Assembly (NCBI GenBank): GCA_902466275.1
Contig: CABQQJ010000001.1
Span: 1-14,120 of the forward strand
Source of the DNA: an uncultured Veillonella sp.
Lineage (GTDB): Bacteria > Bacillota > Negativicutes > Veillonellales > Veillonellaceae
Length of the DNA stretch: 14,120 nt
Direction of reading: 5' to 3'
Part shown: one piece after another, positions 1 to 7,755 of the stretch
Layout of the letters: each line of letters begins with the position of its first letter
How positions within the stretch are numbered: the stretch's first letter is position 1
Program-made: the position numbers and the translations under genes
Notes under the pieces: generated by a model
What the model was told of the DNA's origin: nothing
Database searches by the model: none
The model's input: only the letters and a program-made list of their open reading frames with translations

Positions 1-929
1 ATTAAGAATACTTCATAACCCTTGTCTTCAAAATAAGATTTTGTATTTGGAATTGTTTCATCATCAAAGACAAGATCTATTTTATTAAGTGCCACGATTT
101 GTTTCTTATTAGCTAATTTCTCCGAGTATTTACGCAACTCATCATTAATAGCATCAAAATCTACTTTAGGGTCACGACCTTCCATGCCAGATACATCTAG
201 AACGTGAATCAGAATATTCGTACGTTCTACATGGCGCAAGAAATTATGACCAAGGCCTACACCTTCACTAGCCCCTTCAATAAGGCCCGGAATATCGGCC
301 AAAACAAAGCTACGATCTCCAGAAATTGTAACTACCCCGAGTACTGGTGTTAGTGTAGTAAAGTGATATGCTGCCACCTCTGGTTGAGCTTTAGATACTT
401 TTCGCAAAATACTAGATTTACCAACAGATGGATAACCTAATAAACCTACATCAGCTAATACTTTAAGCTCTAATTGTAACCAGAATTCTTCACCAGGTTC
501 ACCCTTTTCTGCAAAGGTTGGTGCACGGTTAGCACTAGTTTGGAATCGAGCATTGCCACGGCCGCCACGACCACCTTTGGCAATAACAAAGGTATCGCCA
601 TCGTTGACAAGGTCGCAAAAGATTTTTCCTGTTTCCTCATCTTTAATTACTGTACCCAATGGAACTGGAATGATAAGAGGATCGGAACCTCGACCGTGCT
701 TATTAGAGCTTTCACCATTACCGCCAGCTGGTGCCTTAAACTGACGTTTATATCTAAAGTCTACAAGCGTATTAATATTCTTGTCCGCTTTAAATATAAC
801 GTCTGCCCCTTTACCACCATCGCCGCCACTAGGGCCGCCATTTGGCACGTATTTCTCACGGCGGAAGCTAGACATGCCGTCCCCACCGTCACCAGCTTTA
901 ACAAAGACGCGCGCTCTATCTATAAACAT
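1..929 (-). CDS. obgE: GTPase ObgE/CgtA, C-terminus cut by window edge
   Basis: Ribosome-associated GTPase of the Obg family, which acts in late 50S subunit assembly and growth or stress control. The first 309 codons are present and the reading frame is still open at the left edge. Residues 1 to about 157 form the glycine-rich Obg fold, with several GGxGG-type turns (for example around residues 13-18 and 30-40). The G domain follows: G1 GYPSVGKS at 165-172, G2 in [10 protein letters not shown]3 DIPG at 212-215, and G4 NKID at 282-285. These positions match typical Obg proteins of about 430 residues, so the missing part should be the end of the G domain and any C-terminal OCT domain. The ATG at 929 has the ribosome binding site AGGAGTT at 935-941. 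The gene starts 17 bases after ctpA with no terminator between them, so it is probably co-transcribed. Confidence 0.97.
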   Translation of the reverse strand, partial: MFIDRARVFVKAGDGGDGMSSFRREKYVPNGGPSGGDGGKGADVIFKADKNINTLVDFRYKRQFKAPAGGNGESSNKHGRGSDPLIIPVPLGTVIKDEETGKIFCDLVNDGDTFVIAKGGRGGRGNARFQTSANRAPTFAEKGEPGEEFWLQLELKVLADVGLLGYPSVGKSSILRKVSKAQPEVAAYHFTTLTPVLGVVTISGDRSFVLADIPGLIEGASEGVGLGHNFLRHVERTNILIHVLDVSGMEGRDPKVDFDAINDELRKYSEKLANKKQIVALNKIDLVFDDETIPNTKSYFEDKGYEVFL

Positions 930-934
930 AATTT

Positions 935-941
935 AACTCCT
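935..941 (-). promoter_or_regulatory. Ribosome binding site of obgE
   Basis: On the minus strand the sequence reads AGGAGTT, ending five bases before the obgE ATG. It is a strong anti-16S match and fixes the start at 929. It lies in the 17-base gap after ctpA. Confidence 0.75.
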
Positions 942-946
942 ATGCA

Positions 947-2086
947 TTATTGCTGTAATAACTCTAATGCTTTTTTAATTTGAATATCATCTAATGTACT
1001 AGATGGATGTACACCTTTTGGTAAATCGATTTCTACATCAGGTTTAATACCAATGCCGTCAATAACACGGTCATTTGGTGTATGGTATTTAGCAATAGTT
1101 ACCTTAACACCTTCATTATCAAGGCTAGGGTAAATTGTTTGAACTGTACCCTTACCATATGTATTAGTACCTAAAATAGTACCTAGTTTACGGTCTTGAA
1201 TAGCACCAGCTATAATTTCAGATGCACTAGCAGACCCTTTGTTAACAAGAACGACTAATGGCATAGCTACTTCTGGACCATTAGACTTATAAACCTCTTT
1301 TTTCCCAGCTCTATTTTGTACGGTTACTAATGTTCCTGGAGGCATAATATAGTTAGATATCTTTTCAGTAGTAGATAATAAACCGCCTGGATTATCTCGT
1401 AGGTCCAAGACAAGAGCCTTCATACCTTGAGATTGAAGCTCTTTATATTGAGTGGCAAAATCTTCTGCGGTATTTTCTGCAAACTGACTAATACGAATAT
1501 ATCCAACTGTGCTAGTAAGCATTTTACTTTTAACAGTAGGCAAAACTATGGATTCACGAGTGATATCAAAATGCAACTTTTCACCATTACGTTCAATATC
1601 TAGAGATACAGTAGTACCAGCTTCGCCACGAATACGAGAAGATGCTTCCTCTACCGGAATTTCAGTAGTGGATTGTCCATCGATAGCAATAATGTGGTCT
1701 CCAGGTTTAATTCCAGCTTTAAAAGCTGGTTGGTCTTCCATTACGCTAACTGCATATAGACCTTTATCATCAGTACCAAGGACCATACCAACACCAGCAT
1801 ATGTTGCAGATGTTTGCATTTTCATAGATTTATATTCTTCTGCATTTAAATAAACACTATGCGGTTCTCCCAAAGAGTCAATTAACCCCTTTAGCATACC
1901 ATCATAAAGGGTAGTTTTAGCCATAGGTGTCATAAAAACTTGACTCGCAGTATAATAGGCTATAAATAATCTTGGTAGCCCCCAGAATGAACCGGAAAGA
2001 TACCAAAATGTAAGCCACATAATAACAATGCCAGAGCCTATATATTTCAATAGACTCCATAACACTGTACGTGTATCAAATTTCAT
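947..2086 (-). CDS. ctpA: C-terminal processing protease (S41, CtpA/CtpB type)
   Basis: Membrane-anchored serine protease of family S41A, expected to act outside the cytoplasmic membrane on envelope proteins. With the start at 2086 it has 379 residues: a signal-anchor segment at about 15-33, a PDZ domain at about 98-168 that would bind substrate C-termini, and the protease core with DNPGG at 231-235. The Ser-Lys-Gln residues are S287 (in GSASASE), K312 and Q316 (in GKGTVQ). The 25- and 4-residue spacings agree with known CtpB-type enzymes, so it should be active. The frame extends upstream to a GTG at 2122, but that start would overlap the M23 gene by 35 bases. The ATG at 2086 lies one base after the M23 stop and gives a cleaner N-terminus. 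Its own ribosome binding site is weak (GGGAT), which suggests translational coupling. Confidence 0.95.
   Translation of the reverse strand: MKFDTRTVLWSLLKYIGSGIVIMWLTFWYLSGSFWGLPRLFIAYYTASQVFMTPMAKTTLYDGMLKGLIDSLGEPHSVYLNAEEYKSMKMQTSATYAGVGMVLGTDDKGLYAVSVMEDQPAFKAGIKPGDHIIAIDGQSTTEIPVEEASSRIRGEAGTTVSLDIERNGEKLHFDITRESIVLPTVKSKMLTSTVGYIRISQFAENTAEDFATQYKELQSQGMKALVLDLRDNPGGLLSTTEKISNYIMPPGTLVTVQNRAGKKEVYKSNGPEVAMPLVVLVNKGSASASEIIAGAIQDRKLGTILGTNTYGKGTVQTIYPSLDNEGVKVTIAKYHTPNDRVIDGIGIKPDVEIDLPKGVHPSSTLDDIQIKKALELLQQ
1713..1729. repeat. 17-base palindrome within ctpA (PDZ region)
   Basis: CCAGCTTT and AAAGCTGG flank a single central A, giving an odd-length palindrome. It encodes part of the PDZ domain (QPAFKAG). 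No functional role is evident. Confidence 0.4.
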
Positions 2087-2087
2087 A

Positions 2088-3269
2088 TTATAAATATCCC
2101 ATAGGATCCACAGGATCCCCACTTATACGAACTTCAAAATGTACATGTGGCCCTGTACTATTACCTGTGCTACCAGCATAGGCAATAACTTGACCTTTAG
2201 ATACATCTTGTCCTTCAGAGACAGCAAGCTCAGAATTATGGCCATAAAGGGTGGACATACCATTACCATGGTCGATAACTACGGCGTAACCATAGCCACC
2301 CATCCAACCAGACCAAACAACAGTACCTCCATCAGCAGCATGAACAGGTGTACCTTCATCAACACCAATATCAATGCCAGAATGATAAATTGTAGTGCCC
2401 CAAATCGGATGTGTACGATAGCCATATGGAGAGGTAATTTCACCACTTACAGGCCAGCCAAGTTGACCAGACCCTTGTACCCAAGAGTAAGTTGGTGAAG
2501 ATTGTTGAGCCGCTGCTGCAGCACGAGCAGCGGCACGCTCTGCTTGACGTGCTTTCAATAACGCTGTAATCTGTGCAGAAGATGCATTTAATTCTTCTAC
2601 TGCTTGCATTGCTGTAGCACGATCATTTTGAGCCTTTTGAAGAACTACCTCACGTTCTTTCTTCTTTTGCTCTATTTCAGCTCGTTTTGCCGCAGCTGCT
2701 TTTTCAAGCTCAACTAGTTTTGCGCGAGACTGTTCTAGTGCTTGCTTTCGAGCCGCTATTTCAGCGCGCTCTTTTTTGATTTCCTCAATTAATTTAATAT
2801 CAGAATCAATAATTCGTTTTAAAATTTCTAAACGATTAGCAAAGTCTGTAAAATCTTTAGATCCAATAACTACATCTAAGTAACTTAAACGACCATTAAT
2901 ATAAATATCACGTACACGCTTATAAAATACGGCTTCTCGCCCTTCTAGTCGCTTTTGTGCTTCAGCAAGTAATTTTTCATTCACTGTAATATCATTTTCA
3001 ACAGCTATACGTTGTTGTTGAATAGAATCCAATTGTTGCTGAGCCTGACGTAATTGTTCTTCGATTTGACGTAACTGTTCGGATACACTGACTATTACAG
3101 TTTCAGCATCTGCCTTTTTAGCATTTTGTTGATTAACTTGTTGTTGAATTGAATCAAGTTGATTTGTTAAATCTTCGTCCTCTGCAACGATGTATAATGG
3201 TGTTCCCAATACCACTATACCAGTCAAAATTGCCGCTACGAAGCGAGATTTAAATATACTATTATTCAT
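2088..3269 (-). CDS. M23 peptidoglycan hydrolase with coiled coil (EnvC/PcsB-like)
   Basis: Probable secreted murein hydrolase or hydrolase activator working with FtsEX. From the start at 3269 (393 residues) it has a signal peptide or anchor at about 8-29. A long Gln/Glu/Lys/Ala-rich coiled coil follows at about 34-250, then an Ala-rich linker, and an M23 (LytM) domain at about 270-393. All metal-binding and catalytic residues of an active M23 peptidase are present: H296 and D300 in HSGID, H343 in YGHN, and H375/H377 in HVHF. Classical EnvC has a degenerate LytM site, so this protein may cut peptidoglycan itself. An ATG at 3275 shares one base with the ftsX stop (TAATG), but the site AAGGTG lies only 2 bases from it and 8 bases from the ATG at 3269, so the latter is preferred. 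The position directly after ftsX supports a division-linked role. Confidence 0.93.
   Translation of the reverse strand: MNNSIFKSRFVAAILTGIVVLGTPLYIVAEDEDLTNQLDSIQQQVNQQNAKKADAETVIVSVSEQLRQIEEQLRQAQQQLDSIQQQRIAVENDITVNEKLLAEAQKRLEGREAVFYKRVRDIYINGRLSYLDVVIGSKDFTDFANRLEILKRIIDSDIKLIEEIKKERAEIAARKQALEQSRAKLVELEKAAAAKRAEIEQKKKEREVVLQKAQNDRATAMQAVEELNASSAQITALLKARQAERAAARAAAAAQQSSPTYSWVQGSGQLGWPVSGEITSPYGYRTHPIWGTTIYHSGIDIGVDEGTPVHAADGGTVVWSGWMGGYGYAVVIDHGNGMSTLYGHNSELAVSEGQDVSKGQVIAYAGSTGNSTGPHVHFEVRISGDPVDPMGYL
2509..2534 (-). repeat. GC-rich inverted repeat in the Ala-rich linker of the M23 gene
   Basis: GCCGCTGCT and AGCAGCGGC form a perfect 9-base stem around an 8-base spacer, in a stretch encoding an Ala/Arg-rich linker before the M23 domain. 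Repeated GCN alanine codons explain most of it, but the mRNA could fold locally. Confidence 0.5.
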
Positions 3270-3274
3270 AAACA

Positions 3275-4162
3275 TTACACCTTCATGTATTGTTTCAAAG
3301 AAATAGTACTACCAATAGCACCTACTACTATGCCGCCACCTAAGATATAAAGGGCTACATCATAGAAGAATGGGAACATTGGTACTAAAGGGAAGAATGC
3401 TAATGATTCAGAAACTTCCATTGTGATGAAGTGATAAAATTCACCAACGCAAAGAACGGCAATGATAGCACCAATTAAGCCTAACAACATGCCTTCAATC
3501 AAAAATGGCCAACGAATAAATCCATTAGTAGCACCTACATATTTCATGATTGCAATTTCTTTACGACGTGCGAATACAGTCAACCGAATTGTATTTGAAA
3601 TGATGAATAGTGTTGCAGCTGCTAGGAAAGCAATCAATACAATCCCACCAATACGAATTACTTGCGTAATGCGGAAAAGCTCTTCTACAATATCTTGACC
3701 ATAATGTGTACTTTCTACACCTTGGAAGGTGGTCGCTAGCTTTGCAGTTGCCTTTACATCACTTGGATTATCAAAGGTTAACACATATGAGTTAGGCAAC
3801 GGATTTACATCACCTAAAGCATTCACCAATTGTTGCTGATCACCAAGGCGTTCTTTGAACTCCTTCATAGCTTGCTCTTTATTAACAAATTCTAAATGCT
3901 TTAAGTTAGGTATAGCCTTAATTTGCTTACCTACAGACATAATTTGTTCTGTTGTTAAGCCGTCTTTTAAGTAAATGCTCAACTGTACTTGGTTTTCCAA
4001 GCTTGATGCCATATTATTCAAATTGATAACACCACAAAGGAATACACCGAGCATAAATAAGGATAAAGCCACTGTAGAAATGGACGCTAATGTCATAAGT
4101 CCATTACGTTTCATAGACTTCAGTGCTTCTTTAAAATAGTATTTTATCGTTCTAGGCTTCAT
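3275..4162 (-). CDS. ftsX: Cell division permease FtsX
   Basis: Membrane subunit of the FtsEX complex, which transmits ATP hydrolysis by FtsE to peptidoglycan hydrolases outside the membrane. The 295-residue protein has the FtsX layout: a cytoplasmic N-terminus and TM1 at about 23-46, an extracytoplasmic domain at about 47-168, TM2 at about 171-193, a cytoplasmic loop with RRKEIAIMKYVGA, TM3 at about 220-244, and TM4 at about 268-290. The longest frame begins at a GTG at 4174. However, the ATG at 4162 is placed 9 bases after the site AGAGGTG and starts with the usual basic segment, so it is preferred. It overlaps ftsE by 11 bases, indicating coupled translation and matched amounts of the two subunits. 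The extracytoplasmic loop is the expected docking site for the coiled coil of the next gene's product. Confidence 0.96.
   Translation of the reverse strand: MKPRTIKYYFKEALKSMKRNGLMTLASISTVALSLFMLGVFLCGVINLNNMASSLENQVQLSIYLKDGLTTEQIMSVGKQIKAIPNLKHLEFVNKEQAMKEFKERLGDQQQLVNALGDVNPLPNSYVLTFDNPSDVKATAKLATTFQGVESTHYGQDIVEELFRITQVIRIGGIVLIAFLAAATLFIISNTIRLTVFARRKEIAIMKYVGATNGFIRWPFLIEGMLLGLIGAIIAVLCVGEFYHFITMEVSESLAFFPLVPMFPFFYDVALYILGGGIVVGAIGSTISLKQYMKV
3278..3283 (-). promoter_or_regulatory. Ribosome binding site choosing the M23 hydrolase start
   Basis: AAGGTG on the minus strand lies within the last codons of ftsX. It is 2 bases from the ATG at 3275 and 8 bases from the ATG at 3269. The 8-base distance is the normal one, so the start is more likely at 3269. 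The difference is two residues. Confidence 0.5.
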
Positions 4163-4838
4163 TAATTTCTGCACCTCTCATATTATCACTTTGAACACGG
4201 CCGTCTTTTAAACGAATAACCCGTTTATTTAAATACGAAACAAGATCCATATTATGGGTAACCATAATAACGGTAGTGCCGAAATTGTTAATATGCTTAA
4301 ACAATTCAACAATATCCTTACTAGTATCAGGATCAAGGTTACCAGTAGGTTCATCAGCAATTAATACTGTTGGGCGATTAACAATTGCACGCGCAATAGC
4401 AACACGTTGTTGTTCCCCGCCAGAAAGATCCTCTGGTAAATCATTAGCCTTCTCAGATAAACCAACAAGGTCTAATACATGACTCACCTTTTCTTTAATA
4501 ATTTTTGGTTTTTCTTCAATAACTTCAAGAGCAAAAGCAATATTCTCTGCTACCGTTTTATTAGGCAATAATCGGAAGTCTTGGAATACAACGCCAAGCT
4601 TTCTCCGCAATTTAGGAATTTTACTGCGCTTCATACGCGTAACATCAAAGTCATCAACAATGACAGTACCAGCATCTGGCACTACCTCATGCGTTAATAA
4701 CTTAAATAATGTTGATTTCCCTGCACCACTGTGACCACAAACGAGAACAAATTCACCATCGTTAATGGTTAAACACACATCGTCTAATGCAACAGAACCA
4801 TTATCATAGACTTTACTAACATTCTTAAATTCAATCAT
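4152..4838 (-). CDS. ftsE: Cell division ATP-binding protein FtsE
   Basis: Cytoplasmic ATPase of the FtsEX ABC-type complex, which regulates septal peptidoglycan hydrolysis rather than transporting a solute. The 228 residues contain every ABC motif: Walker [10 protein letters not shown] at 35-43, the Q-loop glutamine at 86 (VFQDFRLLP), signature LSGGE at 138-142, Walker B VLIADE ending in catalytic E163, and the H-loop histidine at 195. Length and the Q-loop context are typical of FtsE, and the adjacent ftsX settles the assignment over a generic LolD-like ATPase. The ATG at 4838 follows an AAGGGG site with a 5-base spacer, 14 bases after the transketolase C-subunit gene. Confidence 0.97.
   Translation of the reverse strand: MIEFKNVSKVYDNGSVALDDVCLTINDGEFVLVCGHSGAGKSTLFKLLTHEVVPDAGTVIVDDFDVTRMKRSKIPKLRRKLGVVFQDFRLLPNKTVAENIAFALEVIEEKPKIIKEKVSHVLDLVGLSEKANDLPEDLSGGEQQRVAIARAIVNRPTVLIADEPTGNLDPDTSKDIVELFKHINNFGTTVIMVTHNMDLVSYLNKRVIRLKDGRVQSDNMRGAEINEA
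4172..4178 (-). promoter_or_regulatory. Ribosome binding site of ftsX
   Basis: AGAGGTG on the minus strand lies inside the end of ftsE, 9 bases upstream of the ATG at 4162. It overlaps the alternative GTG at 4174, which argues against that start. Confidence 0.6.
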
Positions 4839-4852
4839 GGGATCCCCTTTGA

Positions 4853-5785
4853 TTATTTACGAGCGATTACACGTTTTACGGCTTCTACAATATCATTGGC
4901 AGTTAAGCCATACTTTGCCATTAGTTCTTTTGGTGTTCCACTCTCCCCAAATGTATCTTGGACACCAACGAATTCCATAGGTACAGGCTTATTAGATACT
5001 ACTACTTCAGATACAGCAGAACCGAGGCCACCAATAATATTATGTTCTTCAGCTGTAACGATAGCACCAGTTTCCGCAGCGGCTTTTATAATTGCTTCAG
5101 CATCAATAGGTTTAATAGATGCCATATTAATAACACGTGCAGATATATTAGATTCAGATAAAGTTTTAGATGCCTCTACAGCAGGTCCAACTAATGCACC
5201 ACAAGCAATAATTGTAACATCAGAACCATCTACCAAAATAGTAGATTTACCTGGCACAAATGAGTAGCCTTCTGTTGTTACATCATCTACACCAGCACGC
5301 CCCAAACGAACGTATACTGGGCCGTTATAAGATGCAGCCCATTCGATAACAGCCTCTGTTTCACGCTCATCAGCAGGCACCACTACAGTCATATTTGGCA
5401 ATGTACGCATACAGGAAATATCCTCTAAACTTTGGTGCGTTGCACCATCCTCACCAACAGTAATGCCCGCATGTGTAGCACATACTTTCACGTTTAATTT
5501 AGGATAGCATACAGCATTGCGAATTTGTTCAAATGCACGTCCTGTAGCAAACATGGAGAAAGATGATACAAATGGAATCTTACCTGCCGCTGCAAGTCCA
5601 GCACCAACAGAAATCAAGTTTTGCTCTGCAATACCTACGTTAAAGAAACGTTCCGGGCACACAGCTTTAAATGTATCTGTTTTAGTAGATTTGGATAAAT
5701 CCGCATCTAGTACGATAATATTAGTATTCTCTTTACCAATGCGAGCTAGCGCATTACCATATGCTTCACGTGTTGCTTTACCCAT
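4853..5785 (-). CDS. Transketolase, C-terminal subunit
   Basis: C-terminal half of a split transketolase (EC 2.2.1.1), which moves two-carbon units between sugar phosphates in the non-oxidative pentose phosphate pathway. The 310 residues cover the pyrimidine-binding domain (about 1-165) and the C-terminal domain (about 180-305). E54 in GIAEQN is the expected glutamate that activates the thiamine diphosphate pyrimidine ring. GEDGATHQ at 111-118 is the usual substrate-side motif. The start ATG at 5785 shares one base with the stop of the N-terminal subunit (TAATG) and has the site GGGGGTG five bases upstream, so both subunits should be made together. A DXP synthase or pyruvate dehydrogenase E1 assignment is less likely, because the sequence pattern and the split match two-subunit transketolases. 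Confidence 0.93.
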   Translation of the reverse strand: MGKATREAYGNALARIGKENTNIIVLDADLSKSTKTDTFKAVCPERFFNVGIAEQNLISVGAGLAAAGKIPFVSSFSMFATGRAFEQIRNAVCYPKLNVKVCATHAGITVGEDGATHQSLEDISCMRTLPNMTVVVPADERETEAVIEWAASYNGPVYVRLGRAGVDDVTTEGYSFVPGKSTILVDGSDVTIIACGALVGPAVEASKTLSESNISARVINMASIKPIDAEAIIKAAAETGAIVTAEEHNIIGGLGSAVSEVVVSNKPVPMEFVGVQDTFGESGTPKELMAKYGLTANDIVEAVKRVIARK

Positions 5786-6621
5786 TATTGCACCCCCATA
5801 ATTTCATTAACAAAGGCTACACCTTGCTCTTCACTTGGTGCTTTACCATGCCAGCCTGCTTGACCTTCCATCTCTTCAACGCCTTTACCCTTTACAGTAT
5901 GCATGATAATACATGTTGGGCCTTCTGTGAAAGCTTTCGCAGTTTCAATAGCATTATGAAGCTCATCAAGGTCATGACCATTAACTTCAATAACATTCCA
6001 ATTGAAAGCTTTGAACTTTTCTGGAATTGGTAATGGAGAAAGAACTTTAGTAATATCACCATCAATTTGAAGACCGTTAAAATCGACAAAAGCTGTCAAA
6101 TTATTCAGTTTATAAAAGCCAGCAAACATTGCAGCTTCCCACACTTGACCTTCTTCAAGCTCGCCATCACCTAAAATGGAGTAAACGCGATAATCAGCAT
6201 TGTCAATTTTGCCTGCCAATGCCATACCACATGCGGCAGAAATGCCTTGGCCTAAGGAACCTGTAGACATATCTACGCCAGGAGTATGTTTCATATCAGG
6301 ATGGCCTTGTAACATATGATTAATTTTACGTAAGTTCATGAGTTCTTCTTTAGGGAAATAACCTTTTTCAGCCAATGTAGCGTATAGTGCAGGCGCTGCA
6401 TGACCTTTAGAAAGGACAAAACGATCTCTATTTGGAGCTTTTGGATTTGCTGGATCTACATTCATTTCTACATAGTACAACAAGGCCATCACATCGGCGA
6501 TGGATAATGAACCACCTGGGTGACCGGATTTCGCTGCCGTTACAGACTGTACAATACCAACGCGAATAGCTTTTGCCTTCTCTTGAACTAATTGTTTAAC
6601 ATCTTGTGTTAATGTAGCCAT
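5785..6621 (-). CDS. Transketolase, N-terminal subunit
   Basis: N-terminal, diphosphate-binding half of a split transketolase. The 278 residues include KSGHPGGSLS at 31-40 and SKGHAAPALYA at 71-81, both transketolase hallmarks. The thiamine diphosphate/magnesium motif begins with GDG at 151-153 and ends with N182 in DFNG, giving the metal ligands D152 and N182. The protein ends where the pyrimidine domain would begin, and that domain is supplied by the next gene; the one-base overlap (TAATG) supports an obligate complex. The ATG at 6621 is preceded by GTGAGG at a suitable distance. The gene lies 33 bases after csaB, in a gap with only a small stem-loop. Its place among envelope genes is not explained by its biochemistry. 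Confidence 0.94.
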   Translation of the reverse strand: MATLTQDVKQLVQEKAKAIRVGIVQSVTAAKSGHPGGSLSIADVMALLYYVEMNVDPANPKAPNRDRFVLSKGHAAPALYATLAEKGYFPKEELMNLRKINHMLQGHPDMKHTPGVDMSTGSLGQGISAACGMALAGKIDNADYRVYSILGDGELEEGQVWEAAMFAGFYKLNNLTAFVDFNGLQIDGDITKVLSPLPIPEKFKAFNWNVIEVNGHDLDELHNAIETAKAFTEGPTCIIMHTVKGKGVEEMEGQAGWHGKAPSEEQGVAFVNEIMGVQ

Positions 6622-6636
6622 AGAGACCTCACTTTC

Positions 6637-6649
6637 TGGATAAAATCCA
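6637..6649 (-). other. Small stem-loop in the csaB-transketolase gap
   Basis: TGGAT and ATCCA form a 5-base stem with a 3-base loop, just upstream of the transketolase N-subunit ribosome binding site. No run of T follows on the transcribed strand, so it does not look like a terminator. It may be chance, or a minor RNA-processing or stability element. Confidence 0.25.
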
Positions 6650-6654
6650 ATATA

Positions 6655-7755
6655 TTAATAATCTTTAAGTAATGAAATAGCAATTTCTGCATTGCGTTGG
6701 GAATCTACACGCAATGATTCAATGCGATCATAAGATGCTTGATACTCCTCACGAGAATTCAACAATTTATGACACCATTGATATAAGGCTTCTTCACGCA
6801 AATGAGTCATTGTGCCAATAGGCTCTTGACCAATCATATGTAAAAAGCTTGTAATTTTAGGATCATAGGAAATACCAATAACTGGTTTTCCCATTAAAGA
6901 ACTAAAAACTAAAGCGTGAAGACGTATACCAATCATGAGGTCCACATTTCCAGATAATGACACTTGTTGCTCTGTAGAGAACGGACCTTCTAGCACAATA
7001 GCGCCATTCGGCATATAGCTGGCAATGATCTTAGCCTCTTTTGTATCCTCAGGATGTGACATAGGAATAAAGATAATTTCCACATTATCTTGTTCTTGTA
7101 ATCTGCTCAATACATTAGCTAAGGATTCTCTATACTCTGTATCCTCTTTCCAACTACGAACCGCCACACCAATTCGTTTACGTTGTTCATCTGCTTCAGA
7201 TATTTTAGATATATACCCTTTCAGAATATGAGAGCCAATTGAAAGATCTGCTGGTTGCATGGCCAATACCGCATCTGCAGTAACTTCTACATCTTCAATT
7301 CCCAAAGAAACTAGTTCATCTTTTGAAATAGAATCTCTAACTGTAATAGTATCTACAAAACGCAATACAAATCCAACGGCACGACGTGTTGATGAACGAT
7401 TTAAAGGACCAATACCTTGGGAGTATAGCATTACTTTTTTCCCAAGCAACTTTGCTAACGCCATAATACTTAAGTAATAGTAAGTATTGCGAATACTAGT
7501 AGCATCTTGTAATAAACTACCACCACCACTAATAACAAGATCCGAATGAGCAATTGCTTTTAAGATACCCAATGCAGAAAATGTACCTACAGCATTAATA
7601 TTATGCTTTTTACTAGTCTCTTTAGGATTACCAGAAATTACAGTAATATGTGCATCAGCCTCTTCTTTACGAATAGCATCGATAATAGCACAAAGCATGG
7701 CCTCATCACCAGCATTACCAAAGCCATAATAACCAGAGATAACAATATTACTCAT
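6655..7755 (-). CDS. csaB: Polysaccharide pyruvyl transferase CsaB
   Basis: Member of the polysaccharide pyruvyl transferase family. In Gram-positive bacteria CsaB adds a pyruvate ketal to the wall polymer that SLH-domain proteins bind. With the start at 7755 it has 366 residues. The N-terminal glycine-rich signature GYYGFGNAGDEA lies at 8-19, a second nucleotide-fold turn VISGGGSLLQD at about 74-84, and the conserved GIRLH at 276-280 followed by GKPVIGISYD. No signal peptide is present, so it is cytoplasmic, as expected for an enzyme using phosphoenolpyruvate. The longest frame begins at a TTG at 7761 that abuts the ribosome binding site, so the ATG at 7755 is chosen. It overlaps the DUF5693 gene by 8 bases, suggesting coupled production. 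The acceptor polymer here is unknown. Confidence 0.9.
   Translation of the reverse strand: MSNIVISGYYGFGNAGDEAMLCAIIDAIRKEEADAHITVISGNPKETSKKHNINAVGTFSALGILKAIAHSDLVISGGGSLLQDATSIRNTYYYLSIMALAKLLGKKVMLYSQGIGPLNRSSTRRAVGFVLRFVDTITVRDSISKDELVSLGIEDVEVTADAVLAMQPADLSIGSHILKGYISKISEADEQRKRIGVAVRSWKEDTEYRESLANVLSRLQEQDNVEIIFIPMSHPEDTKEAKIIASYMPNGAIVLEGPFSTEQQVSLSGNVDLMIGIRLHALVFSSLMGKPVIGISYDPKITSFLHMIGQEPIGTMTHLREEALYQWCHKLLNSREEYQASYDRIESLRVDSQRNAEIAISLLKDY

Noticed and set aside
540..983. 147-codon open frame on the plus strand
   Set aside because: It is antisense to obgE, whose G motifs and glycine-rich domain are unmistakable. The translated product has no recognisable domain and no ribosome binding site context was found.
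2087..2122. GTG at 2122 as the ctpA start
   Set aside because: It would overlap the M23 gene by 35 bases and adds a 12-residue segment unlike a signal anchor. The ATG at 2086 fits the junction better.
5892..6089. 65-codon minus-strand frame inside the transketolase N-subunit gene
   Set aside because: It is an out-of-frame shadow of a well-supported gene, with no domain and no supporting start signal.
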